Source of the DNA: Salinibaculum rarum
GTDB taxonomy: Archaea > Halobacteriota > Halobacteria > Halobacteriales > Haloarculaceae
Direction: 5' to 3'
NCBI RefSeq assembly: GCF_030505615.1
Contig: NZ_CP129992.1
Coordinates: 1,426,001 to 1,490,000, forward strand
Length of the DNA stretch: 64,000 bases
The position numbers and the translations under genes are program-made. The notes beneath the pieces are model-generated. The model ran no database searches. It saw nothing but the letters and a program-made list of their open reading frames with translations, and was not told where the DNA came from. This document shows positions 53,675-61,846 of this stretch, in pieces; the stretch's first letter is position 1, and every line of letters begins with the position of its first letter.

Positions 53675-54111
53675 CGAGGACAGCGACTAATGGCGTGGCC
53701 ATCGAACGGCCGGATATGCTCGACAGTCTCCCCGACCGTCCTCTCGCTAAGGCGGAGGCCGACGCACTCTCCGATGGAGACGGGATTGACCTCGTATTTC
53801 CAGCGACACCGGAGAGCATCAGGGAAGACGACGGCCACCAACGGATACACGATGTCCTGCTGTTCATGGACGAAACTGTCGTTGCCCTCGCCTATCTCGA
53901 AGCTGAGAGTGGCTGGACCGTCGTCGCTACCGAAGACGACGAGGACGGCGACGCGTACGAGGCAGCGTACGATGCACTACTCGAATACCGTGGCTACGAC
54001 GACATCAACCGCGAGGACGCGATGCGGCGCATCATCACCGAACTGTACGGGATTCCACCCGAACTGGTCGAATCGAACCCAGAGAAATTCGACGCCCGCA
54101 CAGACACCTGA
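53671..54111 (+). CDS. hypothetical acidic protein, up to 146 aa
   Basis: Acidic protein: 'DGIDLVFPATPESIREDDGHQRIHDVLLFMDETVVALAYLEAESGWTVVAT' then a helical end. The TTG at 53671 overlaps the CcbP stop, which would couple translation; an ATG at 53716 is the other option and would give 131 aa. No family recognised, but the even acidic composition supports it as real. It ends 6 nt before the next gene. Confidence 0.6.
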   Translation: MTRTATNGVAIERPDMLDSLPDRPLAKAEADALSDGDGIDLVFPATPESIREDDGHQRIHDVLLFMDETVVALAYLEAESGWTVVATEDDEDGDAYEAAYDALLEYRGYDDINREDAMRRIITELYGIPPELVESNPEKFDARTDT

Positions 54112-54117
54112 CCACAC

Positions 54118-54690
54118 ATGACCGAGCAACTCGAGGAGTTTCGGGACGCACTCGCATCGGGCGACCCGGACGAGGTGAACCCAGTGATTGAGGAGCTGAA
54201 AGAGATGGAGGCGGAGGAGCGGGCCGAGCTGTTCGACGACGCCTTCGAGATGTGTCTGGAGCTCTACGAGGATGGGGACGGGTATCAGCGGCAGTCCGTC
54301 GTTCGGTTCGCACGGGAATTGGCGCCACGTCGGCGACTCTTCGACGTGATCGACCAGGCTGCCTCCGAAGCCGAACTGTCCGACCACTTGGTTCCGAGCG
54401 ACACGACGCAGGCTCTAGACCGTCTTGAGGAGTTTTATTTGACGGCTCTAGATGACGACGACGGGCGCGTGCGGCGGGCCGCAATCAAGGGGCTCAAGAA
54501 CCTCACAGTAGCGTACCAGATGACGGGTCTCGGGGACCGAATCGACGAGCTTCTCGCTCGTCTCGACGAGATGATTGTCGAAGCGAGCGGCAAGAAACTA
54601 GAGCACATCCAGCAGGCGCAGCAGGACGTACAATTCAGCAAAGGTCCAACGCTCAAAGAGATGATTTCTGAGGGACTAAACGACGAGTAA
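54118..54690 (+). CDS. HEAT-like helical repeat protein, 190 aa
   Basis: All-alpha acidic protein starting MTEQLEEFRDALASGDPDE. Helical pairs with the pattern 'LDDDDGRVRRAAIKGLKNLTVAYQMTGL' look like HEAT/Armadillo-type repeats; the C-terminal helix is amphipathic. It may be a scaffold or a protein-protein adaptor. No enzyme motif. It belongs to the same run of genes and follows the previous one by 6 nt. Confidence 0.68.
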   Translation: MTEQLEEFRDALASGDPDEVNPVIEELKEMEAEERAELFDDAFEMCLELYEDGDGYQRQSVVRFARELAPRRRLFDVIDQAASEAELSDHLVPSDTTQALDRLEEFYLTALDDDDGRVRRAAIKGLKNLTVAYQMTGLGDRIDELLARLDEMIVEASGKKLEHIQQAQQDVQFSKGPTLKEMISEGLNDE

Positions 54691-54760
54691 CCGGCTCCCG
54701 TCGTAAACTACGGCTCCTTGACCCACACGACTTTGGCCGTCGCTGCCAACAGACTCAGGT

Positions 54761-55738
54761 ATGGCCTTCAGCGTCTCGTGGCACACCCTTCTAGACGAAC
54801 TAGACGAACTTCACGCCGATGTGACACTCATCACGCCGCTATCGCATAACCGATTTCAGGTCACGGACGTACAGGAGCAACGAGTCGTCATCGAGTTCCT
54901 TGAGCGTGACATCGACGAGACCCGTTCCCTCCAACGGGACCAGTTCGAGACGCTCTACCGTCGTATCACCGACGAGCCGGACGGGTTCGAACTCGACCGC
55001 CTCCCGCCCGACGCCGACCCGTATCCAACTGTCTTGAGCGTGCATCCACGCTTCGAGATCGACGAGGACAGAGGCGTGATCGTCGAGAAAGAAGGGCCCA
55101 CCACCACCCAACTCCTCGACGGCGAAGGCAACTCCGCGAGGGAAGAGGAACGCAAGGAGCCGGATTTGGACGTGTACGCGGACGCGATGTTGCTCGTGGA
55201 CGCGCTCGAGCGCCACGAGGTAGACGTATTGGAGGACGTGGAAACGGACGCGCTGGTGAACCTCTACACCCTGCTCTCTGACGTCCAGCGGAACGCAAAC
55301 GATCTTCGCCAATCCGTGGCCGACGTGTTGTTGAACCGCCTCCACCACGATCGACCCGTCAGCGGACCATTCGGGTCCGTCCAGCGGACAGCACGCCGAA
55401 ACCGCTCGCTGAAGGATGAGGAAGAGGTGCTGGAGACGCTGGAAGAGGCTGGTATCGACCGCGAGCGCGTGCTGGGCGTGGACCGCGACAAGGTAGATGA
55501 CGCCTTGGAGGTCACGGAACTGTCAGAAGACGACGTGTACGACATCGAAGAGTCCGAGTACGTCCGGAAGGCCGAGGTAGACGAAGAACTGAAAGAAACC
55601 CGTCTTCAGGGGCTCAAGGATCAACTCGCCGCCACAGAGGACGAAGAAGCCGAGGTGCTCCGACAGGAAATCGAGGATCTGGAAAGCCGCATCGACGAAC
55701 TTACGAGCTTCCGGACCGGTTCGGAGTTAGAAAGCTGA
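54761..55738 (+). CDS. hypothetical protein with C-terminal coiled coil, 325 aa
   Basis: Last gene of the module. The N-terminal ~110 residues are beta-rich ('VSWHTLLDELDELHADVTLITPLSHNRFQV'), and the middle holds acidic linkers. From ~215 'RTARRNRSLKDEEEVLETLEEAGIDRERVLGVDRDKVDDALEV' looks like a DNA- or protein-binding helical domain, and residues ~270-318 form a heptad-type coiled coil (LKDQLAATEDEEAEVLRQEIEDLESRIDEL). No family recognised. It is followed by the broken integrase on the other strand. Confidence 0.68.
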   Translation: MAFSVSWHTLLDELDELHADVTLITPLSHNRFQVTDVQEQRVVIEFLERDIDETRSLQRDQFETLYRRITDEPDGFELDRLPPDADPYPTVLSVHPRFEIDEDRGVIVEKEGPTTTQLLDGEGNSAREEERKEPDLDVYADAMLLVDALERHEVDVLEDVETDALVNLYTLLSDVQRNANDLRQSVADVLLNRLHHDRPVSGPFGSVQRTARRNRSLKDEEEVLETLEEAGIDRERVLGVDRDKVDDALEVTELSEDDVYDIEESEYVRKAEVDEELKETRLQGLKDQLAATEDEEAEVLRQEIEDLESRIDELTSFRTGSELES

Positions 55739-55789
55739 GGGGTAACAACCCATCAGGTATAGTGAATAGATGAGTCCCACTTGATTCGA

Positions 55790-56597
55790 TTAGAACATAC
55801 CAAGCAAGACAAGATCGGCTGAGAGTAGCATGACCATCAATGTGTACGACCCAATACTTTTAGCCGCTTTCTGCGGAGTGATCTGGAGCGACTCGTTTGC
55901 AGGAGCCATAGATCGTAGTTCTCGCCGAAGCCGTCGCTGTGCCCACCTAGTAAGTCCTACGAGTGCAAATAGACACGTAAGCAACGGATTGACAGCGATT
56001 GGTGTCCCGTCAAATTCGTCGTCGTCCTTTGCGGGATCCTCCTCAACACTGTATCGTGGTAGCTTACCTACTTCTTTCAGCCGTTGCTTGCGCTTTCTTT
56101 CCTCTTTCCGGTCATCGTAGTGCTTTTTCAGCGTAGGGACAGAAACGTCCACTCGGTCACTTAGCTTTGCCATGTCCATACCTTCGCTCAGCTGATATGT
56201 TATTGACCATGTTCGAAGCGGATGTGGAGTCGTGTTTTCCGGACATCTGTAGGCATACCGAACTCTTGTTGCCTCACAGTTTTCAAGATCCCTATCAGCA
56301 GGGCAGCTATCGTCTATTTCACACGGGCGAGTTATTTTGTAGAGATCGTCACGAATTACGTCAACGCCGATCCTACCGATATCTCCTTTTGAATTTTCAC
56401 AGGTTAGTAACGGCCTCCTCCCATATTCGTCAACTCCTTCAGGCCGTTCCGGACTGTTGAGATAGGCCCGAATAGCATCTCGGAGTTTAGTCGAGATGGT
56501 TATATTCCGTTCTCCTGCTGATTTGTTCTTCAGGGGAGTCCCTCGTTTATCGGGGCCCTCCGGACGGTGCCGAAGGTGAATCTTCTTTTCTTCAGGA
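55790..56597 (-). pseudogene. integrase, C-terminal half (split by IS66 element)
   Basis: The C-terminal part of a tyrosine integrase reading from the left IS66 border: EKKIHLRHRPEGPDKRGTPL through catalytic HPLRTW (His/Arg) and the nucleophile Tyr in LKKHYDDR, then a tail with acidic linker and two hydrophobic stretches ending LSADLVLLGMF. Joined to the N-terminal half at 58201-58756 through the duplicated CTTCAGGA, the frame runs on without interruption (…DFYPE|EKKIHL…). As it stands this half has no start near the border and is not expressed as a working enzyme. The hydrophobic tail is unusual for integrases. Confidence 0.88.
56590..56597 (+). repeat. 8-bp target-site duplication, left
   Basis: CTTCAGGA, repeated at 58201-58208, brackets the IS66-family element exactly and is the length expected for that family. 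Confidence 0.88.
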
Positions 56598-56673
56598 GTA
56601 CGTGTTTAGCCCCGATGAATTTCGCCACTATCTCGTAACAGGCGACCAATCGGGGCGATATGTACCCTCAACA

Positions 56674-56731
56674 AGGGCTAATTGAATTTCTCCAGGGATG
56701 GTCTCCGCTCGGAGACCATCCCGGTAGCCCT
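56674..56731 (+). promoter_or_regulatory. nested hairpin in IS66 leader
   Basis: A perfect 12-bp stem GGGATGGTCTCC / GGAGACCATCCC (56695-56706 and 56711-56722) with a 4-nt loop, enclosed by AGGGCTA / TAGCCCT (56674-56680 and 56725-56731). It precedes the transposase start by about 27 nt and could block read-through from outside or limit transposase expression. Confidence 0.6.
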
Positions 56732-56757
56732 GCTGAGGTAACGCTGAGGTGGTCATA

Positions 56758-58192
56758 GTGGATTGGGATGACCTCAGCAAAGACGAACTTCTCTCACGGT
56801 TTCTCCAGATGGAAGAGCGAATTGACGAGCTGGAGGAGAAACTTGAGCAAAAGGACGAACGAATCGAAGAGCAGCAAGAGCGAATCGAAGAACTCGAAAC
56901 ACGCCTTCGCAAATACGAGAATCCACATACACCACCGAGTAAGCGACGGTCGGGGACTGACGAGTCCCCGACCTCGCAAGACGACGAACGACGATGTCAG
57001 AACTGATGGCGGCACTCCCGGACGAAAGGACGGTCACGACCCGGAGTGGCGCTCTACAGCTGATCCAGACGAAGAAGTTGAGGTCACCTGTGACTGTTGT
57101 CCAGAGTGTGGCCAACACTTCGACGAGTCGGTGGGCGTCAGCCCCCGACTCGTCGAGGAGATTCCGGACCCACAGCCACCAGAAGTCACGCAATACAACC
57201 GCCACTGCTACCAGTGCGACTCCTGTGGGACTGAGACAGTCGCTACACACCCCGACTGCCCCGATGAGGGGCAGTTCGGGGTGAACGTTATCGCCCAATC
57301 AGCACTGTCGAGGTATGATTATCGCTTCCCCTATCGGAAGATTGCAGACCGTTTCGACCAGTTGCATGGACTGGAGTTGTCGGGCGCGTCCGCATGGCAC
57401 GCGACCGAGCGCGCTGCGCGCGCCGGTCGCTGTGAATACAACCAGATTCGCCGTCAGATCCAGCAGGCTGACGTTGTTCATGTCGATGAGACAGGAATCA
57501 AGCGTGACGGCGAGCAGGCCTGGATCTGGACGTTCACCACCGAGAGCCACACGCTGTACGCAGTTAGAGAGAGTCGTGGGAGCGATGTTCCCGCGGAAGT
57601 CCTCGGCGAGGACTTCGCGGGAACGGTCATCTGTGATGGATGGACGGCCTATCCAGCCTTCAGCGACAACTTACAGCGGTGTTGGGCACATATTCTGCGA
57701 GAGGCTGAAGATGTCGCTGAGAAGCAGCCAGAAGGCAAACCGATCTACGACTCTCTCAAGCAGTTGTACGTCGCTCTCCAGACTCGGCTGGAGAGCGACT
57801 TGACCATTCGTGAGCGAGCTGAACTACAGCGCGTAGCACGTAGAGAGGTTGAGTCGTTGATTGAGCGGTCAGTTCCCGACGGACCAGTGGCAACACTGCT
57901 CGGAAAGATAGAAGGTGGCCTCGACCACTGGCTCACCTTCGTCGGTGAGCCAGCGGTCTCTCCGACAAACAACGCCGCCGAAAACGCGCTCCGTGAACCG
58001 GTGGTCCTACGGAAACTTATCGGAACGCTCCGGAACGATCGCGGAATGTTCGTTCATGAGACGCTGCTGTCCCTGCTGGCGACGTGGCGCCAGCAGGGAC
58101 GCAATCCCTACGACGAACTCAAGCGAGTTTCCCGAGACAACGAGATGATTTCACGGACTCAGGCTGTGCCGGCCGTTGAATCCTCGGGGTAA
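56758..58192 (+). pseudogene. IS66 transposase, frameshifted
   Basis: An IS66-type transposase. The N-terminal Leu-zipper coil (LLSRFLQMEERIDELEEKLE) is read in one frame from GTG 56758, with GAGGTGG just upstream, to a stop at about 57,006. The rest, from TDGGTPGRKDGHDPEW through zinc-binding CDCCPECGQ ... CYQCDSCG, catalytic VHVDETGIK and VICDGWTAY and NNAAENALREPVVLRK, is in the +1 frame. The shift lies near 56,985-56,998 and is repaired by removing one base, so it is probably an inactivating single-base insertion. Programmed frameshifting is a less likely alternative. Confidence 0.85.
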
Positions 58193-58200
58193 ACACGTAC

Positions 58201-58208
58201 CTTCAGGA
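58201..58208 (+). repeat. 8-bp target-site duplication, right
   Basis: CTTCAGGA directly after the right IS66 end; matches 56590-56597. Confidence 0.88.
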
Positions 58209-58756
58209 TAGAAGTCTTCTTCATCGATGGCGCGGCAAGCGCCCATACGTATGCCGATTTCGGCGATGAGTTCCACTTCAACGTGGATTCGTGACCCATA
58301 TCGGTATTTGTTCAGAAATTCGCGCACGGACCAGACTAGTTCATCTGACGGAGGATCCATTCGAACTTCCTCTTCCTCGCTCACGTCTGGCATCGGAACT
58401 TTGTCTGCAAGCCCGTCTTGTACTGCTTCAATGTCTTCACAGAACCCCAGAAATGTCTTTACGACAGCTAGATTCCCATTGAGGGTCATCTTATTGACTC
58501 CAGAATTGGTTTTTCGCCACTGTTTGAAATTGAGCAGATCCCTCCCCGTCAGGTTATTCAGATTGTCGATACCATACTCGTCAGTCCACCTCCCGAATAT
58601 GGCTAAGCCGTCTTCGTAATTCTCGATAGTATCGTGAGAGCAGTCTTCTTTCTTCTTCAGCAGAAACATTGCGGCTGCCTTGTCGGGAGAGATTGGATGG
58701 AGGAATGAGACTGTGGGATAGGTCCCCCTCATTTCTCTGCCCCCTTTCGACTCCAA
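58201..58756 (-). pseudogene. integrase, N-terminal half (split by IS66 element)
   Basis: Residues 1 to ~182 of a tyrosine integrase: SAM-like domain with GIDNLNNLTGRDL, then catalytic Arg in IAEIGIRMGACRA. It breaks off at DFYPE where the IS66 element enters; beyond the border it reads 12 irrelevant residues into the element. The SAM domain shares GIDNLN-LTGRDL with the intact integrase at 44828, so both come from related elements. The start may be Met 58756 or Met 58732 (MRGTYPTV). Confidence 0.86.
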
Positions 58757-60089
58757 TTCGATCTGTCGTAGCCCTGTCGGATAGCCCCTTTCGATGCGTA
58801 GCTCAGTTCGTTTTTCCGACCGTTAAGCTCTAACTCTCCGGCTACTTCCGGATGCCTACGTAGACCAATTCTACACTCGATCATTGACCTCATTTCCCTG
58901 TATTGCTAAGTTTGACTTAAGGGTAAGGTGCCGGTAGATCGCGGTGTGAGAATAGTTCTATGATACCCTCGGAGACTGCGTAGCTCAACCTCAAAAACGG
59001 CTTCGAGATTGATTACATCGTCTATCATTTCCGGCAATCCCGTGGTTCGATAGGTAGACAAGCCGGTATCAAATTCGTCATGAGATGCAGCAAAACACAC
59101 CGGACACTACCGAGGAACCTCTCCCAGTGTGCTGCAACAATGATAACCGGAACTTCTCCCAGTTCTGCATCGAACTGGAAAACTGTGACTACTCAATTTA
59201 CCGTAGCCCCCTATTCGGAGAAGCGGTCTACCACCGTCTCCCTGACAGCGATCATTCCGTAGATAAAACAGCAACCACTCGTTAATTCAACCCGCTTCTT
59301 CTCACTAAACGTAAGTACCGAACTCATGACTCACGACATTTCTCACGCTCTGCATCACTAGTTACCTACTACGCACTCTTCTTGGAATTCTCTCCATGAA
59401 TCACATTATTTTTCTTAACGTTCGTGTTTCCTCAACAGCGACTATCCTCTAAAATAAAACTCTATTTTGTTAGTTGGCAGAGCGTCATTCAGAATATGAA
59501 CGAGAATATTCCAGCTCTCGTCTGCACTTTATTCTTAATCGCCTTCACTATGATTCCCGAGCCAAAACTAGTTCATTCAACAACCGTTCTCGCGTCAAAG
59601 AAATCACTTGGACTTCAGTATCAAACCCTTTCTCCTCCTCAGCAGTATCATATCTAAACTGATATATGTACATTCTCTGTTCAGAGCCACGAGTATCTTC
59701 AGTGCCGCACTCCAAACACATTCACTTCTTCTTGAGAAATAAATTAACACGTAGTCTCTGAGCAATCACGCTAATAACAACGCTGAATAAAGTCCTCGAT
59801 CTATTTCAATCACGTCTACAAGGACCGTGGTATCTCCCCCACCCTCTCGATTTTACGGCAGAAATTTAACTTTCCATATACTACTCTAGAGAGAACTCCC
59901 CCACCCAGCACCTTGAATTCGAACCCATCGAATCCCCGCCGCAAATAGTCTAACAAGCCGTTTTCTTCTACGGTAAATGCAGTTGATTACGAGTTTCAGC
60001 AATCACGCAGAGCATCTCAATTACTCTTTACTATCTGAAAACTCTTTCATATTCACTACCAGCTTTCCGTCTGCCATTAATCAGGCATT
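58757..60089. other. AT-rich stretch without convincing genes
   Basis: About 1.3 kb of low-GC sequence. The top strand is C-rich relative to G (59281-59400: about 38 C to 14 G). Only short frames occur; the longest, 59085-59285 on the top strand (66 codons, MQQNTPDTTEEPL), has no recognised relative. It could be a decayed gene. No tRNA, CRISPR array or Orc-type box is seen. Confidence 0.6.
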
Positions 60090-60106
60090 CTATAGTCTTA
60101 CTATAG
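60090..60106. repeat. palindrome CTATAGT-CTT-ACTATAG, copy 1
   Basis: Perfect 7-bp inverted repeat with a 3-nt spacer, extended to 9 bp by flanking TT/AA. First of four in this region. Confidence 0.9.
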
Positions 60107-60243
60107 AACGACATATTTTAGTTTATAAGAAATCGGGTGAAATATACTAATATTGATAGTTATTTTTACACATAAGGTGTTTGTGAAGACTGCACCAGTT
60201 ACATCTTGGCGTACTGGCTTGCTATCGCCCGTTTCTTTTATGC

Positions 60244-60260
60244 CTATAGTGTGACTATAG
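60244..60260. repeat. palindrome CTATAGT-GTG-ACTATAG, copy 2
   Basis: Perfect 7-bp arms, 3-nt spacer; 154 bp from copy 1. Confidence 0.9.
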
Positions 60261-60409
60261 ACTGGAGTAATCATTCATACCATTATTTTAGTGAATAGAA
60301 TTCGTGAGTGCGGGAAACTGAATTTCTCCCATAGTCATATGCTTGTTGGCAGATGGCTGATTTTAGCTTCTCGGTGTTGAACCCACTGAACCGCCTGGTA
60401 TCTGAGGGT

Positions 60410-60426
60410 CTATAGTGAGACTATAG
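60410..60426. repeat. palindrome CTATAGT-GAG-ACTATAG, copy 3
   Basis: Perfect 7-bp arms, 3-nt spacer; 166 bp from copy 2. The bases following copies 2 and 3 are also alike (TGGAGT). Confidence 0.9.
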
Positions 60427-60633
60427 TTTGGAGTCATGCATATTACATAGAGTATACCGGGTAGTAGAGCATCTGGGACGCCGTTCTCCGGTTTCCTCGA
60501 ACTCATAACCAACTTGGATTATCGGGATTGTGTGAAACGCCAGAATCCTTGCTTTAGAGGAGTTGAATGGGCTGTCTATAGTCTCACTATAGTCTCCTCT
60601 TTTTATTTTGGCACGAATTTCTTTCTTATGCAT
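60421..60633 (-). CDS. uncertain small frame overlapping palindromes 3 and 4
   Basis: 70-codon frame starting MHKKEIRAKIKRGDYSETID. It is basic, unlike the acidic proteins around it, and two of the palindromes fall inside it (copy 4 would encode the DYSETI part). No family recognised. Listed because it is the only frame of this size on the left side of the skew switch; it is more likely non-coding. Confidence 0.2.
   Translation of the reverse strand: MHKKEIRAKIKRGDYSETIDSPFNSSKARILAFHTIPIIQVGYEFEETGERRPRCSTTRYTLCNMHDSKL
60576..60592. repeat. palindrome CTATAGT-CTC-ACTATAG, copy 4
   Basis: Perfect 7-bp arms, 3-nt spacer; 166 bp from copy 3, and the exact reverse complement of its spacer. A lone half site CTATAGT follows at about 61,124. 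Confidence 0.9.
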
Positions 60634-61323
60634 TCAACCAGTTGATAACAACAAAAAATGACGCCTTGAAGATGGTGTAGAAACTCTCTAAAACGTTTTG
60701 AGTGTGTGATTGGCGTTTATTGCGGGTGGTTAGTTCTATTCTGAGGATTTTGAGAAGGTTATAGATACTCTAAAACAATCTAAGGTTGTGGATGGGGGTA
60801 AAACACCCATGTACGTCGGGGGAAATCGTCCTAAGGAACAGGGTGACGTACGTGTGATGGCCCCATTGGAGGGGCTCATTGTGGAGTGGGTGCGTCTGGT
60901 GGGCGGACTTCTGGCGGCAGTCGGCCTTGGTGAGTTGGTTGTGCGTTGTGTATGGTTTGTGATAAGGATATCTGGTGTTTGTTGCGGGGTCATGAGCGGA
61001 GAGGGGACACACGTCTTGTATCTGGTGACCCTCTCGCGGGGGTGCTTCCGGAGTTGGGTTTGTGGGCGAGGGTTGGGTGCACTGAGACCAGTGCGTGTGG
61101 TCTGCTCTTTGGAGGGATCTGTTGCTATAGTTGAGATATTGATAAATGTGTGTGTGAGTTCCCGCGAACCCTTCCGGGACATCATGCTGGAAGCTTCTAG
61201 TTCTCATGGGAACAGATCTTCAGAGACTACCCCAGAAGGGATACAAAAAAGGAAATATGGGTAGTATGGTTGGAAGTAAAGTAAGAGAGTGAGTGGATAG
61301 GTAGCACGATATATGCAGAGGTT
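60593..61323. other. G/T-rich non-coding stretch right of a GC-skew switch
   Basis: From about 60,780 the top strand is strongly G-rich (60841-60960: about 53 G to 19 C), opposite to the left side. Long frames exist on both strands (for example 60788-61264 top, 60736-61185 bottom), but their composition is basic or Cys/Val/Gly-rich and unlike proteins nearby. They are probably by-products of the base skew. Several local hairpins occur, such as ATGTACGTC/GACGTACGT and GCCCC/GGGGC. Confidence 0.55.
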
Positions 61324-61432
61324 GAGGGCGCAGTAGAAAGGTTAATTCGGAACCGAAGTAAGAGAACCAAAGCCTCTACTGCCGATACTTAGGGGGCAAA
61401 TTTCCATTTGACCCCCTTCTTACGGCGCCCTC
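61324..61432 (-). mobile_element. 109-bp MITE, copy B
   Basis: Identical to 46851-46959 in reverse orientation (109 of 109 bases). It is flanked by AGAGGTT on both sides (61317-61323 and 61433-61439), a 7-bp target duplication that differs from that of copy A in one base. Confidence 0.88.
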
Positions 61433-61439
61433 AGAGGTT

Positions 61440-61764
61440 AGAAACCTATCTGATAATTGGCTCCTGTGGATAAGTGACGTGGGGAGTGGAAGACAGTGTG
61501 ATGGGTGAGGAGTAATAGCATGCCCAGTTCGGGAAGGGGTGTGAGAGATGACATTATATCAGAACTCTGATTGAGTTGAGTGGTGGTTGTGTGAGTAGTT
61601 TGGCTTGATGAGCAATGATGAGTAGAACGCTTGTGTTGAGCATCCACAGGAAACGGCTACGTGATCCGGGAATGTTTCTATGGCACACTGGTGGCACATC
61701 CGACTTCCAGAAACCATCCTCGTGAGGCGACAGACAGCTAAGAATTTTCTCTCACCGCTGTAGT
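61440..61764. other. non-coding stretch before the nuclease gene
   Basis: G-rich top strand, no convincing gene; the frames on the bottom strand here are short and without recognisable features. Confidence 0.5.
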
Positions 61765-61800
61765 TGCGCGGTCGCGTGGAGTAACTGGCGCGACCGCGCA
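61765..61800. promoter_or_regulatory. GC-rich hairpin and GGTCGCG repeats before the nuclease gene
   Basis: A perfect 12-bp inverted repeat TGCGCGGTCGCG (61765-61776) / CGCGACCGCGCA (61789-61800) with a 12-nt loop. The core GGTCGCG recurs at about 61,832-61,838, just before the ATG at 61847. The arrangement could be an operator set for a repressor or an RNA hairpin in the leader. Confidence 0.55.
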
Positions 61801-61846
61801 GGGGTGTTTGTCCCAGTAGGCAGCAACCCTCGGTCGCGGTGATACT

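Larger units (their letters stand above)
56598..58200 (+). mobile_element. IS66-family insertion sequence
   Basis: 1,603-bp element. Terminal inverted repeats GTACGTGTTTAGCCCCGA (left) and GTACGTGTTTACCCCGA (right, on the other strand) differ by one extra base. It carries one transposase gene (56758-58192, frameshifted) and a leader with a strong hairpin. It sits inside an integrase gene on the other strand. Confidence 0.92.

Noticed and set aside
60736..61207. Two long bottom-strand frames rich in Thr, Pro and His
   Set aside because: They overlap each other in different frames and have no protein-like features.
60788..61264. 158-codon top-strand protein
   Set aside because: Composition is Val/Gly/Cys-rich and not acidic, and equally long frames occur on the other strand; explained by the G/T-rich skew.
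61620..61680. Orc1/Cdc6 origin recognition box
   Set aside because: A CCACAGGAAACGG stretch is only partly similar to the archaeal origin box and lacks the G-rich tail and inverted partner.
58757..61846. CRISPR array
   Set aside because: The four palindromes are too short, too far apart and have no repeat-spacer rhythm.
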